From the NCBI RefSeq assembly GCF_041200175.1, contig NZ_CP165727.1, positions 8,550,001 through 8,614,000 on the forward strand: 64,000 bases of DNA. Reading direction: 5' to 3'. This document shows positions 43,622 through 52,702 of the stretch, piece by piece (positions within the stretch are counted from its first letter, which is position 1; each line of letters begins with the position of its first letter). The notes beneath the pieces were generated by a model. The model saw only the letters and a program-made list of their open reading frames with translations. It searched no databases and was not told where the DNA came from. The stretch comes from Streptomyces sp. R33 (GTDB lineage Bacteria; Actinomycetota; Actinomycetes; Streptomycetales; Streptomycetaceae). The position numbers and the translations under genes were made by a program.

Positions 43622-44317
43622 GTGACCACCGGCCGCACCAGCGCAGCGCTCCGGTCCACCGCCGGGGCGCTGCGCCTCGTTGAGGCCAGCACCACCCGGC
43701 CGCGAACGGTGGACATCAGCGACTACGCGCGGCAGATGACTGCTCACTGCCCCCTGGCCCCGTCCCTCCAGCGGGGGCTGACGTCCTGGACGGTCTACCG
43801 CGCCGACGGCGACGCCGAAGCCGTCCAGGCGGAGCTGTTCCACGGGGGCGTCCAGGCCGCGGAATGGCTGCGACCCTTGCTGAACCGGCCGCACGGCCTG
43901 CTGCGGTGCGAGAACATCGTTCTGCTGGGCGACGTACCCGGTACCCGGCACCGTGATTTGCTCGCCTGGCCGCACTGGGTGTTGAAGAACCTCTACGGCC
44001 CGGTCGGGGTGATGTTCGGCAAGTTCTACGCGGGAGAAGAGGAAGTCGTCGCGGCCGGCCACCGGATCCCGGCCGCCCCCGCCTCGTTCCTCCCCGTGAG
44101 GGCCGCCGTCCGTCGCCGCGACCCACGCTTCCTGAGCGCGACGCCCGACCTGGCCGCCGCGCTCGCCGCGGCCGACGACGACGGCCGCGACGTGTTCGAG
44201 CACATCCCCACCGAGTGGACGGAGATCCGCACATGGGCCAGGCACCTGCTCCCCCCGGCGAAGCCGTCGCCCTCCTCACCGGACACACCGGCGAGCCCAC
44301 CGCGATCCAGCTCCTGA
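43622..44317 (+). CDS. DUF6875-like protein
   Basis: 'ENIVLLGDVPGTRHRDLLAW', 'PHWVLKNLYGPVGVMFGKFY' and 'IPAAPASFLPVRAAVRRRDP' are the conserved core I recall for DUF6875 proteins of Streptomyces, which sit in small enzyme clusters and have no known activity. The start is uncertain; GTG 43622 has no clear ribosome site and a start near 43709 is possible. The C-terminus overlaps the next gene by 85 bases, which is unusual and may reflect a small frameshift. Confidence 0.55.
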   Translation: MTTGRTSAALRSTAGALRLVEASTTRPRTVDISDYARQMTAHCPLAPSLQRGLTSWTVYRADGDAEAVQAELFHGGVQAAEWLRPLLNRPHGLLRCENIVLLGDVPGTRHRDLLAWPHWVLKNLYGPVGVMFGKFYAGEEEVVAAGHRIPAAPASFLPVRAAVRRRDPRFLSATPDLAAALAAADDDGRDVFEHIPTEWTEIRTWARHLLPPAKPSPSSPDTPASPPRSSS

Positions 44318-45119
44318 GCGACCGGCGCGGCTCCCGCGCCTGGAAACTCCAGGGCCCCAAGCGTGCCGTCGCGCTGAAGCCAACAACCCCGACGGCGACG
44401 ACGCCCGCGACAAGGCCGCCGAGATGGCCCAGGAAGACGACCACCTCCTTCGCCTCACCGGCGCCGGCGCCCTCCACCCCGACTACCGGGTGAGCGCCGG
44501 GCCGTGGGACGGCGGCCGGTGGCTGGCCGTCAACTGGATCGACGGGGCGCCTCTGTGGCGGGCCCTCGCCCTCGCCCGCGGGCCGGAAGGAGACCGCGCC
44601 TCGGTCCGCCCCTGGCTCGCGAGCATCGCCCGCACCTGGACGGAACACCTGGCCCGCATGCACGCCGCCGGGTGGGCCCACGCCGACGTCCAGCCGACCA
44701 ACACCCTCGTCACCAGCGACGGCAACGCCGCCGTCATCGACTACGCCCTCGCCTGCGGCCCCGCCGACGGCCACCGCCGCGTCCCGTACCGGGGCGCCCT
44801 CACCCACACCACCGCCCCCGAGCTCGCCACACAGATCCTCGACACCCCCGCCGACACCCACATCCCCGCCCAACCGCCCGCCGACATCTGGAGCCTGGGC
44901 GCCTCCCTGTTCTGGTGCTGGACCGGCCGGCGCGCCGTCGCCTACGACGACGGCCTCGACCGGCTGGAGAAGCTGGCCGCCATCGCCCGCGGCACCACCA
45001 CCGCGCTGCGCGACGTCCGGCCGTGGCCCTTCCCCACGTTCGAGGACGCCATCACCGCGTGCCTGGCCCCCGACCCCGCCGACCGGCCCACCGCGAAGGA
45101 GCTGACCGCCGCATGGTGA
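44233..45119 (+). pseudogene. Protein-kinase-like (Ser/Thr or APH-type) gene, one frameshift
   Basis: The frame from ATG 44233 gives 'SRAWKLQGPKRAVALK', where the last Lys would be the ATP-binding lysine. Near 44380 the frame must slip (one G lost) to continue 'ANNPDGDDARDKAAEMAQED'. The rest is a kinase lobe: 'MHAAGWAHADVQPTNTLVT' is the catalytic loop with Asp, 'AAVIDYALA' replaces the usual DFG with DYA, followed by 'PELATQI' and 'DIWSLGASLFWCW'. Apart from the slip it is full length. It is coupled to the GNAT gene by overlap. Confidence 0.65.
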
Positions 45120-45603
45120 CCCTGCGCGCCCTGGCCCTCGACGACGCACCTGCCCTCACCCGCATTTACAGCGGGGCCTCCATCCGGCACACCACCGGCA
45201 GGCCGCTCACCCTCAACCAGGCGCACGACAAGATCCGCACCGCCCTCGCCCGAGCAGCCGACCCCCCCGCGCGCAGTGGAGCTGGGGCATCCTCCACGAA
45301 GCCGAGGTGATCGGCCTGATCTCCCTACGCCGACGCACCCCGACCATGGGCACCATCAGCTACATCCTCCGGGACGACAGCTGGGGCAACGGCTACGCCA
45401 CCCAAGCCACCCGCCAGGTCGTCACAGCCGCCTTCACCACCGCCGGCCTCAACCGGCTGGAGGCCATGCACCACCCCGACAACCCCGCCTCCGGCCGCGT
45501 CCTGACCAAAGTCGGGTTCACCCGCATCGGCACGGCCGACCGAGACACCGAGACCGGAACCGTCCCCTACGAGTTGTACGTGCTGGAGACCGGCGGCATC
45601 TGA
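45114..45603 (+). pseudogene. GNAT N-acetyltransferase, one frameshift
   Basis: ATG 45114 overlaps the kinase stop. The first part reads 'VTLRALALDDAPALTRIYSG', and near 45275 one base is missing before 'EAEVIGLISLRRRTPTMGTI'. The acetyl-CoA loop is 'SWGNGYATQATRQV' and the end is 'GRVLTKVGFTRIGTADRDT', as in RimJ-type GNATs. A single C added in 'CGC-AG' would restore one 163-residue protein. Confidence 0.65.
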
Positions 45604-45669
45604 ACCAGCGCCCGCGTAGTGCCTACGCTGCACGCGTTTGGCATGCCCTTTCGAGGAAGAGTTCACCAG

Positions 45670-46470
45670 ATGACTGACAACCCGCTCGTGCCCGGGCCGC
45701 GCCGGAACATGGCGATGCACAACGACTGGTGGGCTTCGGGCTGGGACCACGTCCTGCCCCGCCAGGGCTTCCCGCTGACCATGCTGATCGGAACCGCGAG
45801 CCAGCCCGGCTTCACCGGACCCCTGAACGACCTCCTGCAAGAAATCTTCGACGGCCGCTGGGACATGATCGGCGGCGACCTCGACGGTCCCCTCACCTTC
45901 TCCTGGCCCGATGAGGAATGGGACTACGAGGCCGCGCCGGAGGGCCGCGAGGCATGCGAGGCGGCCCGCTGGGAGCAGTTCAGCACCATGCTGACGACAG
46001 CCGGCTTCCCGGTGCCCACCACCGTGCGGGACCTGTCCGAGCTCTACCTGACGTGGGGCCTGGCCAGCCGCGAAGAGACGCCGGACGGCACCCGATGGTC
46101 CATGCCCGCCGTGCTGCCACTGCCCGGAGACCTGCTGCCCCTGGACCCCGAACTCACCCAGCGCCTCGACGGGATCCGCTGGACCCTGCGCACCGGCCCG
46201 CTCCTCGACACCCTCATCGACCACCTGGTCAACGATCTGGGTGAACCGGCAGAGACCCTCACCTCCCTGGACCGGCTGGCGGCAGCCACGGGCCAGGACG
46301 TCGACGACGTCCGGCTCGCTCTCGCGGAACTCGTGAAATCCGGCGACGCCCGTGTCCAGCGCGGCGAGGAGCCGGCCGACGCTGAGCGCCAGGAGGCCAA
46401 CCGCCGCTTCCGTCTGGTCATGGACTGGGAGCACTTCCACGAGAACCGCATCCAGGTGAGCCGCGCGTGA
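45670..46470 (+). CDS. DUF6042-like protein
   Basis: ATG 45670 has GAGGAAGAG about 8 bases upstream. The 266-residue product contains 'MHNDWWASGWDHVLPRQGFP', 'LTMLIGTASQPGFTGPLNDL', 'LTFSWPDEEWDYEAAPEG' and 'FPVPTTVRDLSELYLTWGLA', the pattern I recall for DUF6042 of Streptomyces. The C-terminal 80 residues look like a winged helix ('LDRLAAATGQDVDDVRLALA'). Its stop overlaps the next gene as GTGA. Function unknown. Confidence 0.55.
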   Translation: MTDNPLVPGPRRNMAMHNDWWASGWDHVLPRQGFPLTMLIGTASQPGFTGPLNDLLQEIFDGRWDMIGGDLDGPLTFSWPDEEWDYEAAPEGREACEAARWEQFSTMLTTAGFPVPTTVRDLSELYLTWGLASREETPDGTRWSMPAVLPLPGDLLPLDPELTQRLDGIRWTLRTGPLLDTLIDHLVNDLGEPAETLTSLDRLAAATGQDVDDVRLALAELVKSGDARVQRGEEPADAERQEANRRFRLVMDWEHFHENRIQVSRA

Positions 46471-47030
46471 CTGAGGCCACGCACGGCACCGTGGGGACCA
46501 GCGACACGCGCCTGATCGTGCTCCGAGGCAACAGCGCCTCGGGCAAGTCCTCCGTCGCGTCCGGCCTGCGCGAGAAGTTCGGCCGCAACCTCGCCATCGT
46601 CGCCCAGGACAACCTCCGCCGCATCGTGCTACGCGAACGCGACCGGCCCGGCGGCGCCAACATCGGCCTGATCGACCTCACCACCCGCTACGCCCTGGAC
46701 CACGGCTTCCACGTCGTCGTCGAAGGCATCCTGTACGCCGACCGCTACGGCACGATGCTCCAGGACCTGGAGCGCGCCCACCAGGGCGTCACACGGTGCT
46801 ACTACCTCCACGTGCCCTTCGAGGAGACGGTGCTCCGCCACGCGACGAAACCAGACGCCGAATACCTCGCGCACGTCAACGAGGGCCACCTACGCGACTG
46901 GTACCGAAAGAAAGACCTGCTCCCCAACAGCCTGGAAACCGTCATCGACGCGGCCAGCACCCTGGACGACACGGTCCAACAGATCCTCTCCGAGAGCGGC
47001 CTGGACAGCATTCCCCCGATCGACCGCTGA
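46467..47030 (+). CDS. P-loop kinase of zeta-toxin/AAA_33 type
   Basis: GTG 46467 overlaps the previous stop. The 187-residue product has Walker A 'LRGNSASGKSSVA', 'LAIVAQDNLRRIVLRERD', a hydrophobic strand 'HVVVEGILYADRY', and the lid 'YYLHVPFEETVLRHATKPDA'. The set resembles zeta-toxin-like and small-molecule kinases. No antitoxin gene of epsilon type is adjacent, so a housekeeping or antibiotic kinase role is equally possible. Confidence 0.75.
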   Translation: MTEATHGTVGTSDTRLIVLRGNSASGKSSVASGLREKFGRNLAIVAQDNLRRIVLRERDRPGGANIGLIDLTTRYALDHGFHVVVEGILYADRYGTMLQDLERAHQGVTRCYYLHVPFEETVLRHATKPDAEYLAHVNEGHLRDWYRKKDLLPNSLETVIDAASTLDDTVQQILSESGLDSIPPIDR

Positions 47031-47094
47031 GGGGCGCCACCGCATGTACGGTCATCATCACGGCACCGACGACGGCACACACCAATGCGGCCGC

Positions 47095-47553
47095 TCAGGC
47101 GGTCAGCGTCGCGAGCTCCGTGTTCGCGCGCTCGGTGACCAGGGCGAGGACGCGGCCGGCGGCGGCCAGGTCCTCGTCGGGGATGCCGCCCCAGACGCGG
47201 GCGGTGATCGGGGCGGTCTGCGCGCCGACGGCGGCGAGCAGTTCGCGCCCCGTATCCGTGGGGCGAAGGTGCGCGCCGTCCGCGACCAGTAGTTGCTTGG
47301 CGAGCAGTTCGTCGAGGGTTGCGCGGATGTTGGCCGGATCGGCCTTGAGGGTGTCCCGGACCTGGGTGACGAGATCATCCGGCGTCCGCGGGGCGTCGGC
47401 GGTGACGGCGGCACGCAGGGTGACCTGCTGCTGGAAGGTGATGCCGTGGAGGGCCAGGACGTGCTCCAGGAGGCCGCGGGCGGCGTAGTGGGCCAGGCCG
47501 AGGACGCGGGCGTCGGCGGCGGGCGCAGTGGCGGTGGATGCGGTGGTGGTCAT
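47095..47553 (-). CDS. MarR-like regulator, second gene of a pair
   Basis: The product has 152 residues: 'HYAARGLLEHVLALHGITFQ', 'DDLVTQVRDTLKADPANIRA', 'LDELLAKQLLVADG', 'HLRPTDTGRELL'. This is a winged helix with a degenerate recognition helix. The start overlaps the stop of the upstream MarR gene (ATGA), so both are expressed together from the promoter near 48060. Confidence 0.7.
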   Translation of the reverse strand: MTTTASTATAPAADARVLGLAHYAARGLLEHVLALHGITFQQQVTLRAAVTADAPRTPDDLVTQVRDTLKADPANIRATLDELLAKQLLVADGAHLRPTDTGRELLAAVGAQTAPITARVWGGIPDEDLAAAGRVLALVTERANTELATLTA

Positions 47554-48044
47554 GGTGTTGGCTCCTGAGTGCTCTTATTGATCGGCAGGGATGGAGCGAG
47601 AGGTACATCGAGCAGGGTTGTCAGCTCTTCGGTGAACACGCCCGTCCGCGGAGCGTCGAGGCCGCCGAGCGGCTCCAGCAACTGCTGATGCAGTTCCTGG
47701 ACCACTGCGATGGCCTGCCGTGTGACGGTCTGGCCCTGATCGGTGAGGGCGAGCTGTACGGCGCGCGGGTCGCGGGGATCACGGGTTCGCTCCACCAGGC
47801 CGGCCGACTCCAGGGCGCGCGCCAGCTTCGAGACGTACAGCGCCTCCAAGCCGGTGTGGTCGGCGAGTTGGCGCTGGCTGGGCCGCTCGCCGGCGCGCTG
47901 CATGCCGTGCAGCGACGCGACCAGTGAGTACTGCGCGTGGGTGAGGCCCACCGGAGCCACTGCGCGATCGACTGCGACGCGCCACTTGTTGGCGAGCCGC
48001 CACACCAGGAAACCGGGCGTGGGGCCCGGGGAACCCTTGCTCAT
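47550..48044 (-). CDS. MarR-family regulator, first gene of a pair
   Basis: The product has 164 residues. It is a classical MarR: 'GLTHAQYSLVASLHGMQRAG', 'SQRQLADHTGLEALYVSKLA' recognition helix, 'RALESAGLVERTRDPRDPRA' wing and 'VQLALTDQGQTV'. A palindrome and a direct repeat lie 14-39 bases upstream of ATG 48044, consistent with autorepression. Confidence 0.88.
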   Translation of the reverse strand: MSKGSPGPTPGFLVWRLANKWRVAVDRAVAPVGLTHAQYSLVASLHGMQRAGERPSQRQLADHTGLEALYVSKLARALESAGLVERTRDPRDPRAVQLALTDQGQTVTRQAIAVVQELHQQLLEPLGGLDAPRTGVFTEELTTLLDVPLAPSLPINKSTQEPTP

Positions 48045-48057
48045 GGCAGATAGAGTA

Positions 48058-48083
48058 CATGGATACTATGTCCATGGCTACTA
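48058..48083. promoter_or_regulatory. MarR operator candidate
   Basis: CATGGA-TACTATG-TCCATG (48058-48076) is an inverted repeat with 6-bp arms. ATGGATACTAT (48059-48069) and ATGGCTACTAT (48073-48083) form a direct repeat 14 bases apart. The AT-rich site also overlaps the likely -10 region of the MarR pair. Confidence 0.55.
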
Positions 48084-48225
48084 TTTCTGACGCTGGAGGG
48101 GGTGGTGGTTGGTGTGCTGGCCGTTGGCTGGCCTGGGGTGTTGTGGGTTACTGACTTCGGCGCATCAGGGTGAACTGTCCCGAAGTCCCTGATGGGCGTG
48201 GTGTGGTGGCTTTATCTGATGGTGT

Positions 48226-48690
48226 GTGAGGTATGCGGATGGGGGCGGGCTGACAGCTGAGGGTCGGCTGCGCCGGGAATCGGTGCGGATGCAGGCGGTT
48301 GAGCTGTTCGAGCAGGGGATCAGGCCGTCGGAAGTGGCACGGCCCTGCGGGTGAGCCGGAAATCGGCTTACTACTGGCATGAGTTGTGGCGGGACGATGG
48401 TGTGCGGGCTCTGGCCTCCCGCGGGCCGGGCGGGTCGCGGTGCCGTCTGTCCCCGCGGTGTCTGGAGAAACTGGCTACGTATCTGGAGCAGGGTCCGGCC
48501 GTGCACGGTTGAGTGGAGGACCAGGTGTGGACCGCGGCGCGGGTGGCCACGCTGATCGGCCGGAAGTTCCACGTCTCCTACAGCGTCTCCGGGGCGACGA
48601 GGCTGATGCACCGGCTCGGCTTCAGCCCGCAGGTCCCCGCTCGGCGGGTGGCCGAGCGCAACGAGACCCCGCCCGGGAACAGGTAGCACC
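48226..48690 (+). pseudogene. IS630-family transposase, N-terminal fragment
   Basis: 'VRYADGGGLTAEGRLRRESV' and 'AVELFEQGIRPSEVAR', then after one lost G 'ALRVSRKSAYYWHELWRDDG', 'VRALASRGPGGSRCRLSPRC', 'LEKLATYLEQGPAVHG', a TGA where Trp is expected, and 'VEDQVWTAARVATLIGRKFH'. These are the two helix-turn-helix domains of an IS630-type transposase. The DDE part is absent. Confidence 0.7.
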
Positions 48691-48872
48691 GCAGTCCGTC
48701 GCGGTGCGACTGTCCGCTGCCGCCAGCGCGCTCCTCCATGCCCCCGGGCAGGCCGATTATCGGCCCTGCCGCATCCGGTGCGTGGCGATCACGTCGCGGT
48801 ACCAGGCGGACGCTGGAGCGGACGCCGAAGGACTCCTATGTCGACATCCCACCGGCGGTCGGTGCGTGGGAA
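48691..48872. other. Short gap, no gene seen
   Basis: This is unassigned sequence between the IS630 fragment and the MarR operator. No signal recognised. Confidence 0.3.
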
Positions 48873-48900
48873 GTGACAGCGCTTATATAAATGCTGTTAC
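48873..48900. promoter_or_regulatory. Operator candidate upstream of MarR-MFS operon
   Basis: GTGACAGC (48873-48880) and GCTGTTAC (48893-48900) pair at 7 of 8 positions around a 12-base AT-rich centre containing TATATAA. The site ends directly before the start region of the MarR-MFS pair, so a bound repressor would block transcription. Confidence 0.55.
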
Positions 48901-48910
48901 GATGGACGGC

Positions 48911-49411
48911 ATGGCCGACACCCACGCGCTCGACCCGACGCAGCAGAGCCTCTGGCGGCCCCTGCGTCTGCTGCAGGCGTCCATGGACGCCGACATCGCA
49001 CAGGTCTATTCCAGCCAGCAGATCGAAGGGCTCAAGCCCAGCTTCGTCATGGAGCTGCTCCGGCTTCACGCCCGCGGACCCCTGACCATCGCGGAACTGG
49101 CGGAGTCCGTTCAGCTCACGCATTCCGCACTCAGCCAGAAGGTCGCCGCGATGCGGAAGGCCGGCTGGGTCCAGACCGTCGTGGGCGACGACGCGCGCAC
49201 CAGGAAGGTGACGCTCACCGACAAAGCCCGCGGCATTGTCGGTCGCCTGGCGGCGGAATGGCGAGCCACCGAGGCCGCCATCGCCGAGCTGGAAGAGGAC
49301 ATTCCCTACCCGCTCTCCCGGGTCGTCACCGATGTCGAAGCCGCTCTGGAGCGGAAGAGCTTCCGCGACCGGATCGCCGAGAAGCTGGCGGAGGATCCCG
49401 CATGGGGCTGA
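48911..49411 (+). CDS. MarR-family regulator of the MFS gene
   Basis: The product has 166 residues: 'EGLKPSFVMELLRLHARGPL', 'TIAELAESVQLTHSALSQKV' recognition helix, 'AAMRKAGWVQTVVGDDARTR' wing. ATG 48911 or 48902 is possible and neither has a strong ribosome site. It overlaps the MFS start by 10 bases and has a palindrome just upstream, so it probably represses its own operon and responds to a substrate of the exporter. Confidence 0.85.
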   Translation: MADTHALDPTQQSLWRPLRLLQASMDADIAQVYSSQQIEGLKPSFVMELLRLHARGPLTIAELAESVQLTHSALSQKVAAMRKAGWVQTVVGDDARTRKVTLTDKARGIVGRLAAEWRATEAAIAELEEDIPYPLSRVVTDVEAALERKSFRDRIAEKLAEDPAWG

Positions 49412-50658
49412 AGGGCGCACTCATCGACGTGGCTCCGTTACGGTCGTCGCCACCCTTCCGGAGGCTGTGGATCGGCCAGACCCTGTCGGGTTTCGGCAGC
49501 CAGATGACACTCATCGCCGTCATGTTCCAGGTCTGGCAGATGACGAAGAGCCCCGCCTGGACGGGCGCCGTCGGACTGGCCCAAGCGGTTCCGCTCGTCG
49601 TGCTCGGCCTGTTCGCCGGATCGCTCGTCGACAGGGTGGACCGGCGGAAGTTCTACCTGCTCATGACCAGCGGACAAGCCGTGTGCTCGCTGCTCCTCGC
49701 GCTCCAGGCCTTCTTCGGGCACGCTCCCGTCGCCGCCGTCCTGGGGCTCGTCGCGCTTCAGTCGTGCTTCGTCGCGGGCAGCGGCCCGACCTCGCGCACC
49801 TTCATCCCGCACCTTCTCGCTAAGGAACAGCTGGCCGCGGGACTGGCGTTGAGCCGAATCGCCTTCCAGGGCGCCATGCTGCTCGGTCCCGTGCTCGGCG
49901 GACTGATCGTGGGCGGGCTGGGTGTCGGAGCCTGCTACCTGATCGACGCCCTAACGTTCGCCGCCGCGTTCTACGGTGCCTTCGCCCTGCCGAAGATGAC
50001 TCCCGGAGACGAGCCGGCGCGCCCCGGCCTGCGGGGGATGCTGGACGGCCTCGTCTTCCTGGGACGCACCCCCGTCATTCGCGGGGCCCTGCTCACCGAC
50101 CTGGCCGCCACCGTGCTGTCGATGCCCATCAGTCTGTTTCCCCTGATCAACGCCGAACGGTTCGGCGGCAACCCGCGCACCCTCGGGCTGTTCCTCACCG
50201 CGCTCGCCGTCGGGGGCGTCGCGGCGTCACTGTTCTCCGGATCCTTCACCCGGTTCCCACGGCCCGGCCTGGTGATGCTCGGCGGTTCCGCTACCTGGGG
50301 CGCGGCGCTGACGCTGTTCGGCACGGCATCCAACCGATGGGTCGGCCTGGCCTTCCTCGTCGTGGCCGGCGCGGCGGACACCGTCTCCGTGGTCTCGCGG
50401 AGCACCGTCGTCCAGATGAACACGCCGAGCGATCTGCTCGGCCGCGTCAGCGCGGCCGAACAGATCGTGGGGCAAGCCGGGCCCGACATCGGCAACATGC
50501 GAGGGGGCCTCGTGGCGGACGTTTCGTCAGGAGCGGTGGCCCTCGTCAGCGGCGGCCTGCTCTGCGTCGGTGCCGTGGCTTTCGTGGGCATCACGACGCC
50601 GGACCTGCGCCGTTCCACCTCGTCCGCCTCGGCCCGTACGGCGACCGCCAGTCCATGA
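49402..50658 (+). CDS. MFS exporter, EntS/multidrug type
   Basis: The protein has 418 residues with about 12 hydrophobic segments. N-terminal 'PPFRRLWIGQTLSGFGSQMT', motif A-like 'GSLVDRVDRRKFYLLMTSGQ', and second-half 'MNTPSDLLGRVSAAEQI' are characteristic of MFS_3/EntS exporters of siderophores and drugs. Co-transcribed with an overlapping MarR gene, which suggests efflux induced by a toxic compound. Confidence 0.88.
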   Translation: MGLKGALIDVAPLRSSPPFRRLWIGQTLSGFGSQMTLIAVMFQVWQMTKSPAWTGAVGLAQAVPLVVLGLFAGSLVDRVDRRKFYLLMTSGQAVCSLLLALQAFFGHAPVAAVLGLVALQSCFVAGSGPTSRTFIPHLLAKEQLAAGLALSRIAFQGAMLLGPVLGGLIVGGLGVGACYLIDALTFAAAFYGAFALPKMTPGDEPARPGLRGMLDGLVFLGRTPVIRGALLTDLAATVLSMPISLFPLINAERFGGNPRTLGLFLTALAVGGVAASLFSGSFTRFPRPGLVMLGGSATWGAALTLFGTASNRWVGLAFLVVAGAADTVSVVSRSTVVQMNTPSDLLGRVSAAEQIVGQAGPDIGNMRGGLVADVSSGAVALVSGGLLCVGAVAFVGITTPDLRRSTSSASARTATASP

Positions 50659-51679
50659 GCCCGGACCGGCGGCGCGCCGGGGGGCATCCGCAGGCGGCCG
50701 TCAGTGCGGCGGTGCACTTCCATGCCAGTTCGCTGATCACGGGGAGGTCGAAGGCCATTGCGTTGTACTGCAGCCAGCGCCGCAGGCCGCCGTCCGGCTG
50801 CTCGACCACGGTCAGTTCTGCGCGGTCCTGATAACGGATCCGGGGAAGGGCGGCACGGTCCTCGGCCGGGACGCCGTGGACGAGGACTCCCGCAAGGCCC
50901 TCGCCAAGGCGGGCCTGGACCCCGCGAAGGGGATGACCACCTCCGAGCGCAACGGCGTGAAGCGCCCGGACATGGTCGACTGGATCGCCGTCGTGAAATC
51001 CGCAGAGGCCGAGCAGGCTCTTCCCAAGATGGGGGCCGAACTGGAGCGCGCGGGCTGGAAGCCGGCCCGAGTGGAAGGCAACATCCTCACCTACCGGAAG
51101 TCCGGCTGGAGCCTCCTGGCCTCGAGCCTGCCCGGCGGCGCGAAAATGCCAAAATGTCCCCGAAGGCAGCAGCATGCTCCAGCTGAATGCCCACCAGCTC
51201 GACGGGGACGAAGGCTGACACCGCGCGGTACTGCACCACAAGCCGCCGCCGCGGACCTCTGCGTCCTGTGGGCCGACCAGGCCCTCGGATCTGCAGGGTG
51301 CGTGCTGGTGGTCAGGGCATTTTCGTCCGGATCGCAGGTTGCCCGGCGCAGGGGTCTCATCCGTGACTGAAGGTGAATGCTCATTCACGATCACAGGGTG
51401 ACCACGCCGGACCGGCCGGTTCCGCAACGACACTCGGCCCTGCGGGAGCCGTGTCCTGAGTGACCGTTTCGACAGCCCGGCAGGAGGGGGACGGTGTTGG
51501 ATGTACCAGCCCGCGCCCATCCCGGGCGCGGGCCGCGCCGCGGCGCCGCCTGCAAGGCGGACGACGGCTCGGCGCCCTGGGCCTCGGACCCTGTGACTCC
51601 GCCCGTGACAACGCCGCGAGGCAGAGGCCTGGCGGCGTGGGCGTGATCCTCCCGCGCCCCACGGGGCGGCGTACCCGGG
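50659..51679. other. One-kilobase gap with a possible decayed gene
   Basis: Between 50810 and 51170 a plus-strand frame shows coding-like sequence ('DEDSRKALAKAGLDPAKGMT', 'DWIAVVKSAEAEQALPKMGA', 'GWKPARVEGNILTYRKSGWS') but has no start, and its ends look shuffled. It may be the middle of a secreted protein. From 51371 to 51679 I see nothing beyond GC-rich filler. Confidence 0.35.
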
Positions 51680-52702
51680 TCAGCCGGTGAGGACCATCCG
51701 GAAGCGCGCGGCACCCGAGAGCATCTTCCGGTACGCCTCATCGGTCCGGCTCAGCGGTACCGCCTCGACGATCGGGCGGATTCCGTGCAGCGCGCTGAAG
51801 GCCATGGTGTCCTCGACGTCCTGCGAGGTGCCAGACGGGTGGCCGCGCACGACGCGTCCGCTCATGAGTACCTGCATCGGGCTGATTTCCAGCGGCTCGG
51901 GGGCCGCGCCGATCACCACCAACTCCCCCCGCTGCGCCAGGCCGTCCACGGTCGCGGTGATGGCACCGGAATTGGCGGCGGTGGCCAGCACGACCTTGGC
52001 GCCCCCGAGGGACCGCAGTGCGTCCGCAACGCTCGTACCTGCCGTGCTGTCGACGTAGTGGTGTGCGCCGAGCTGCTCGGCGAATTCCGCCTTGTCGGCC
52101 CCGCGGGCGATGGCCACGGTCTCGAAGCCCATCGCCACCGCATACTGCACGGCGAGATGGCCTAGGCCGCCGATGCCGAGTACGGCGACCAAGTCACCCG
52201 GCCGCGCGGAACTGCGCCGCAACCCGTTGTACGTGGTCACTCCCGCGCAGGCCATCGGTGCCGCATCGGTGGCGGCCAGCGCGTCGGGGATCCGGGCCAG
52301 GGCGTCGGACGGCGCGATCACCGCCTCCGCGAACCCCCCGTCGTATGCCCAGCCCGGGACCTTGAGGTTCTCGCAGACGATGAAGTCGCCCTGTCTGCAA
52401 GGAGTGCAGTGGCCGCAGCTCCCGCCGAACCAGCCGACGGCGACCCTGTCACCGACCTGCCAGCCCCTGTCCTCTGCCCCTTCGCCCAAGGCTTCGATCC
52501 GGCCGGCGACCTCATGGCCGGGGACGAGCGGGAACCGCACGCCCGGCACCTTGGCGCCCACGAAGACGGCATCGCTGTGGCAGATCCCGCAGGCATCGAC
52601 GGCGATGCGCACGTGGTCGGGCCCCGGCTGCGGCACCTCCCGCTCGACGATCTCGAACCGTCCGTCGGGGGAGGTGACCTGCGCGACTCGATACGTACCC
52701 AT
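51680..52702 (-). CDS. Zinc-dependent alcohol dehydrogenase
   Basis: The protein has 340 residues from ATG 52702 (GAGAGGG 4 bases upstream; longer frames upstream look non-coding). Catalytic zinc ligands are in 'ACGICHSDAVF' and 'PLVPGHEVAGRIEALGEG'; structural zinc cysteines are in 'SCGHCTPCRQGDFIVC'. The nucleotide-binding loop is 'VAVLGIGGLGHLAVQYA'. The medium-chain alcohol dehydrogenase set is complete, so it is probably an NADPH- or NADH-dependent alcohol or aldehyde oxidoreductase of broad specificity. Confidence 0.92.
   Translation of the reverse strand: MGTYRVAQVTSPDGRFEIVEREVPQPGPDHVRIAVDACGICHSDAVFVGAKVPGVRFPLVPGHEVAGRIEALGEGAEDRGWQVGDRVAVGWFGGSCGHCTPCRQGDFIVCENLKVPGWAYDGGFAEAVIAPSDALARIPDALAATDAAPMACAGVTTYNGLRRSSARPGDLVAVLGIGGLGHLAVQYAVAMGFETVAIARGADKAEFAEQLGAHHYVDSTAGTSVADALRSLGGAKVVLATAANSGAITATVDGLAQRGELVVIGAAPEPLEISPMQVLMSGRVVRGHPSGTSQDVEDTMAFSALHGIRPIVEAVPLSRTDEAYRKMLSGAARFRMVLTG

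Noticed and set aside
46467..47030. Calling the P-loop kinase a zeta toxin with its antitoxin
   Set aside because: No epsilon-like gene is adjacent and the flanking DUF6042-like gene is not a known antitoxin.
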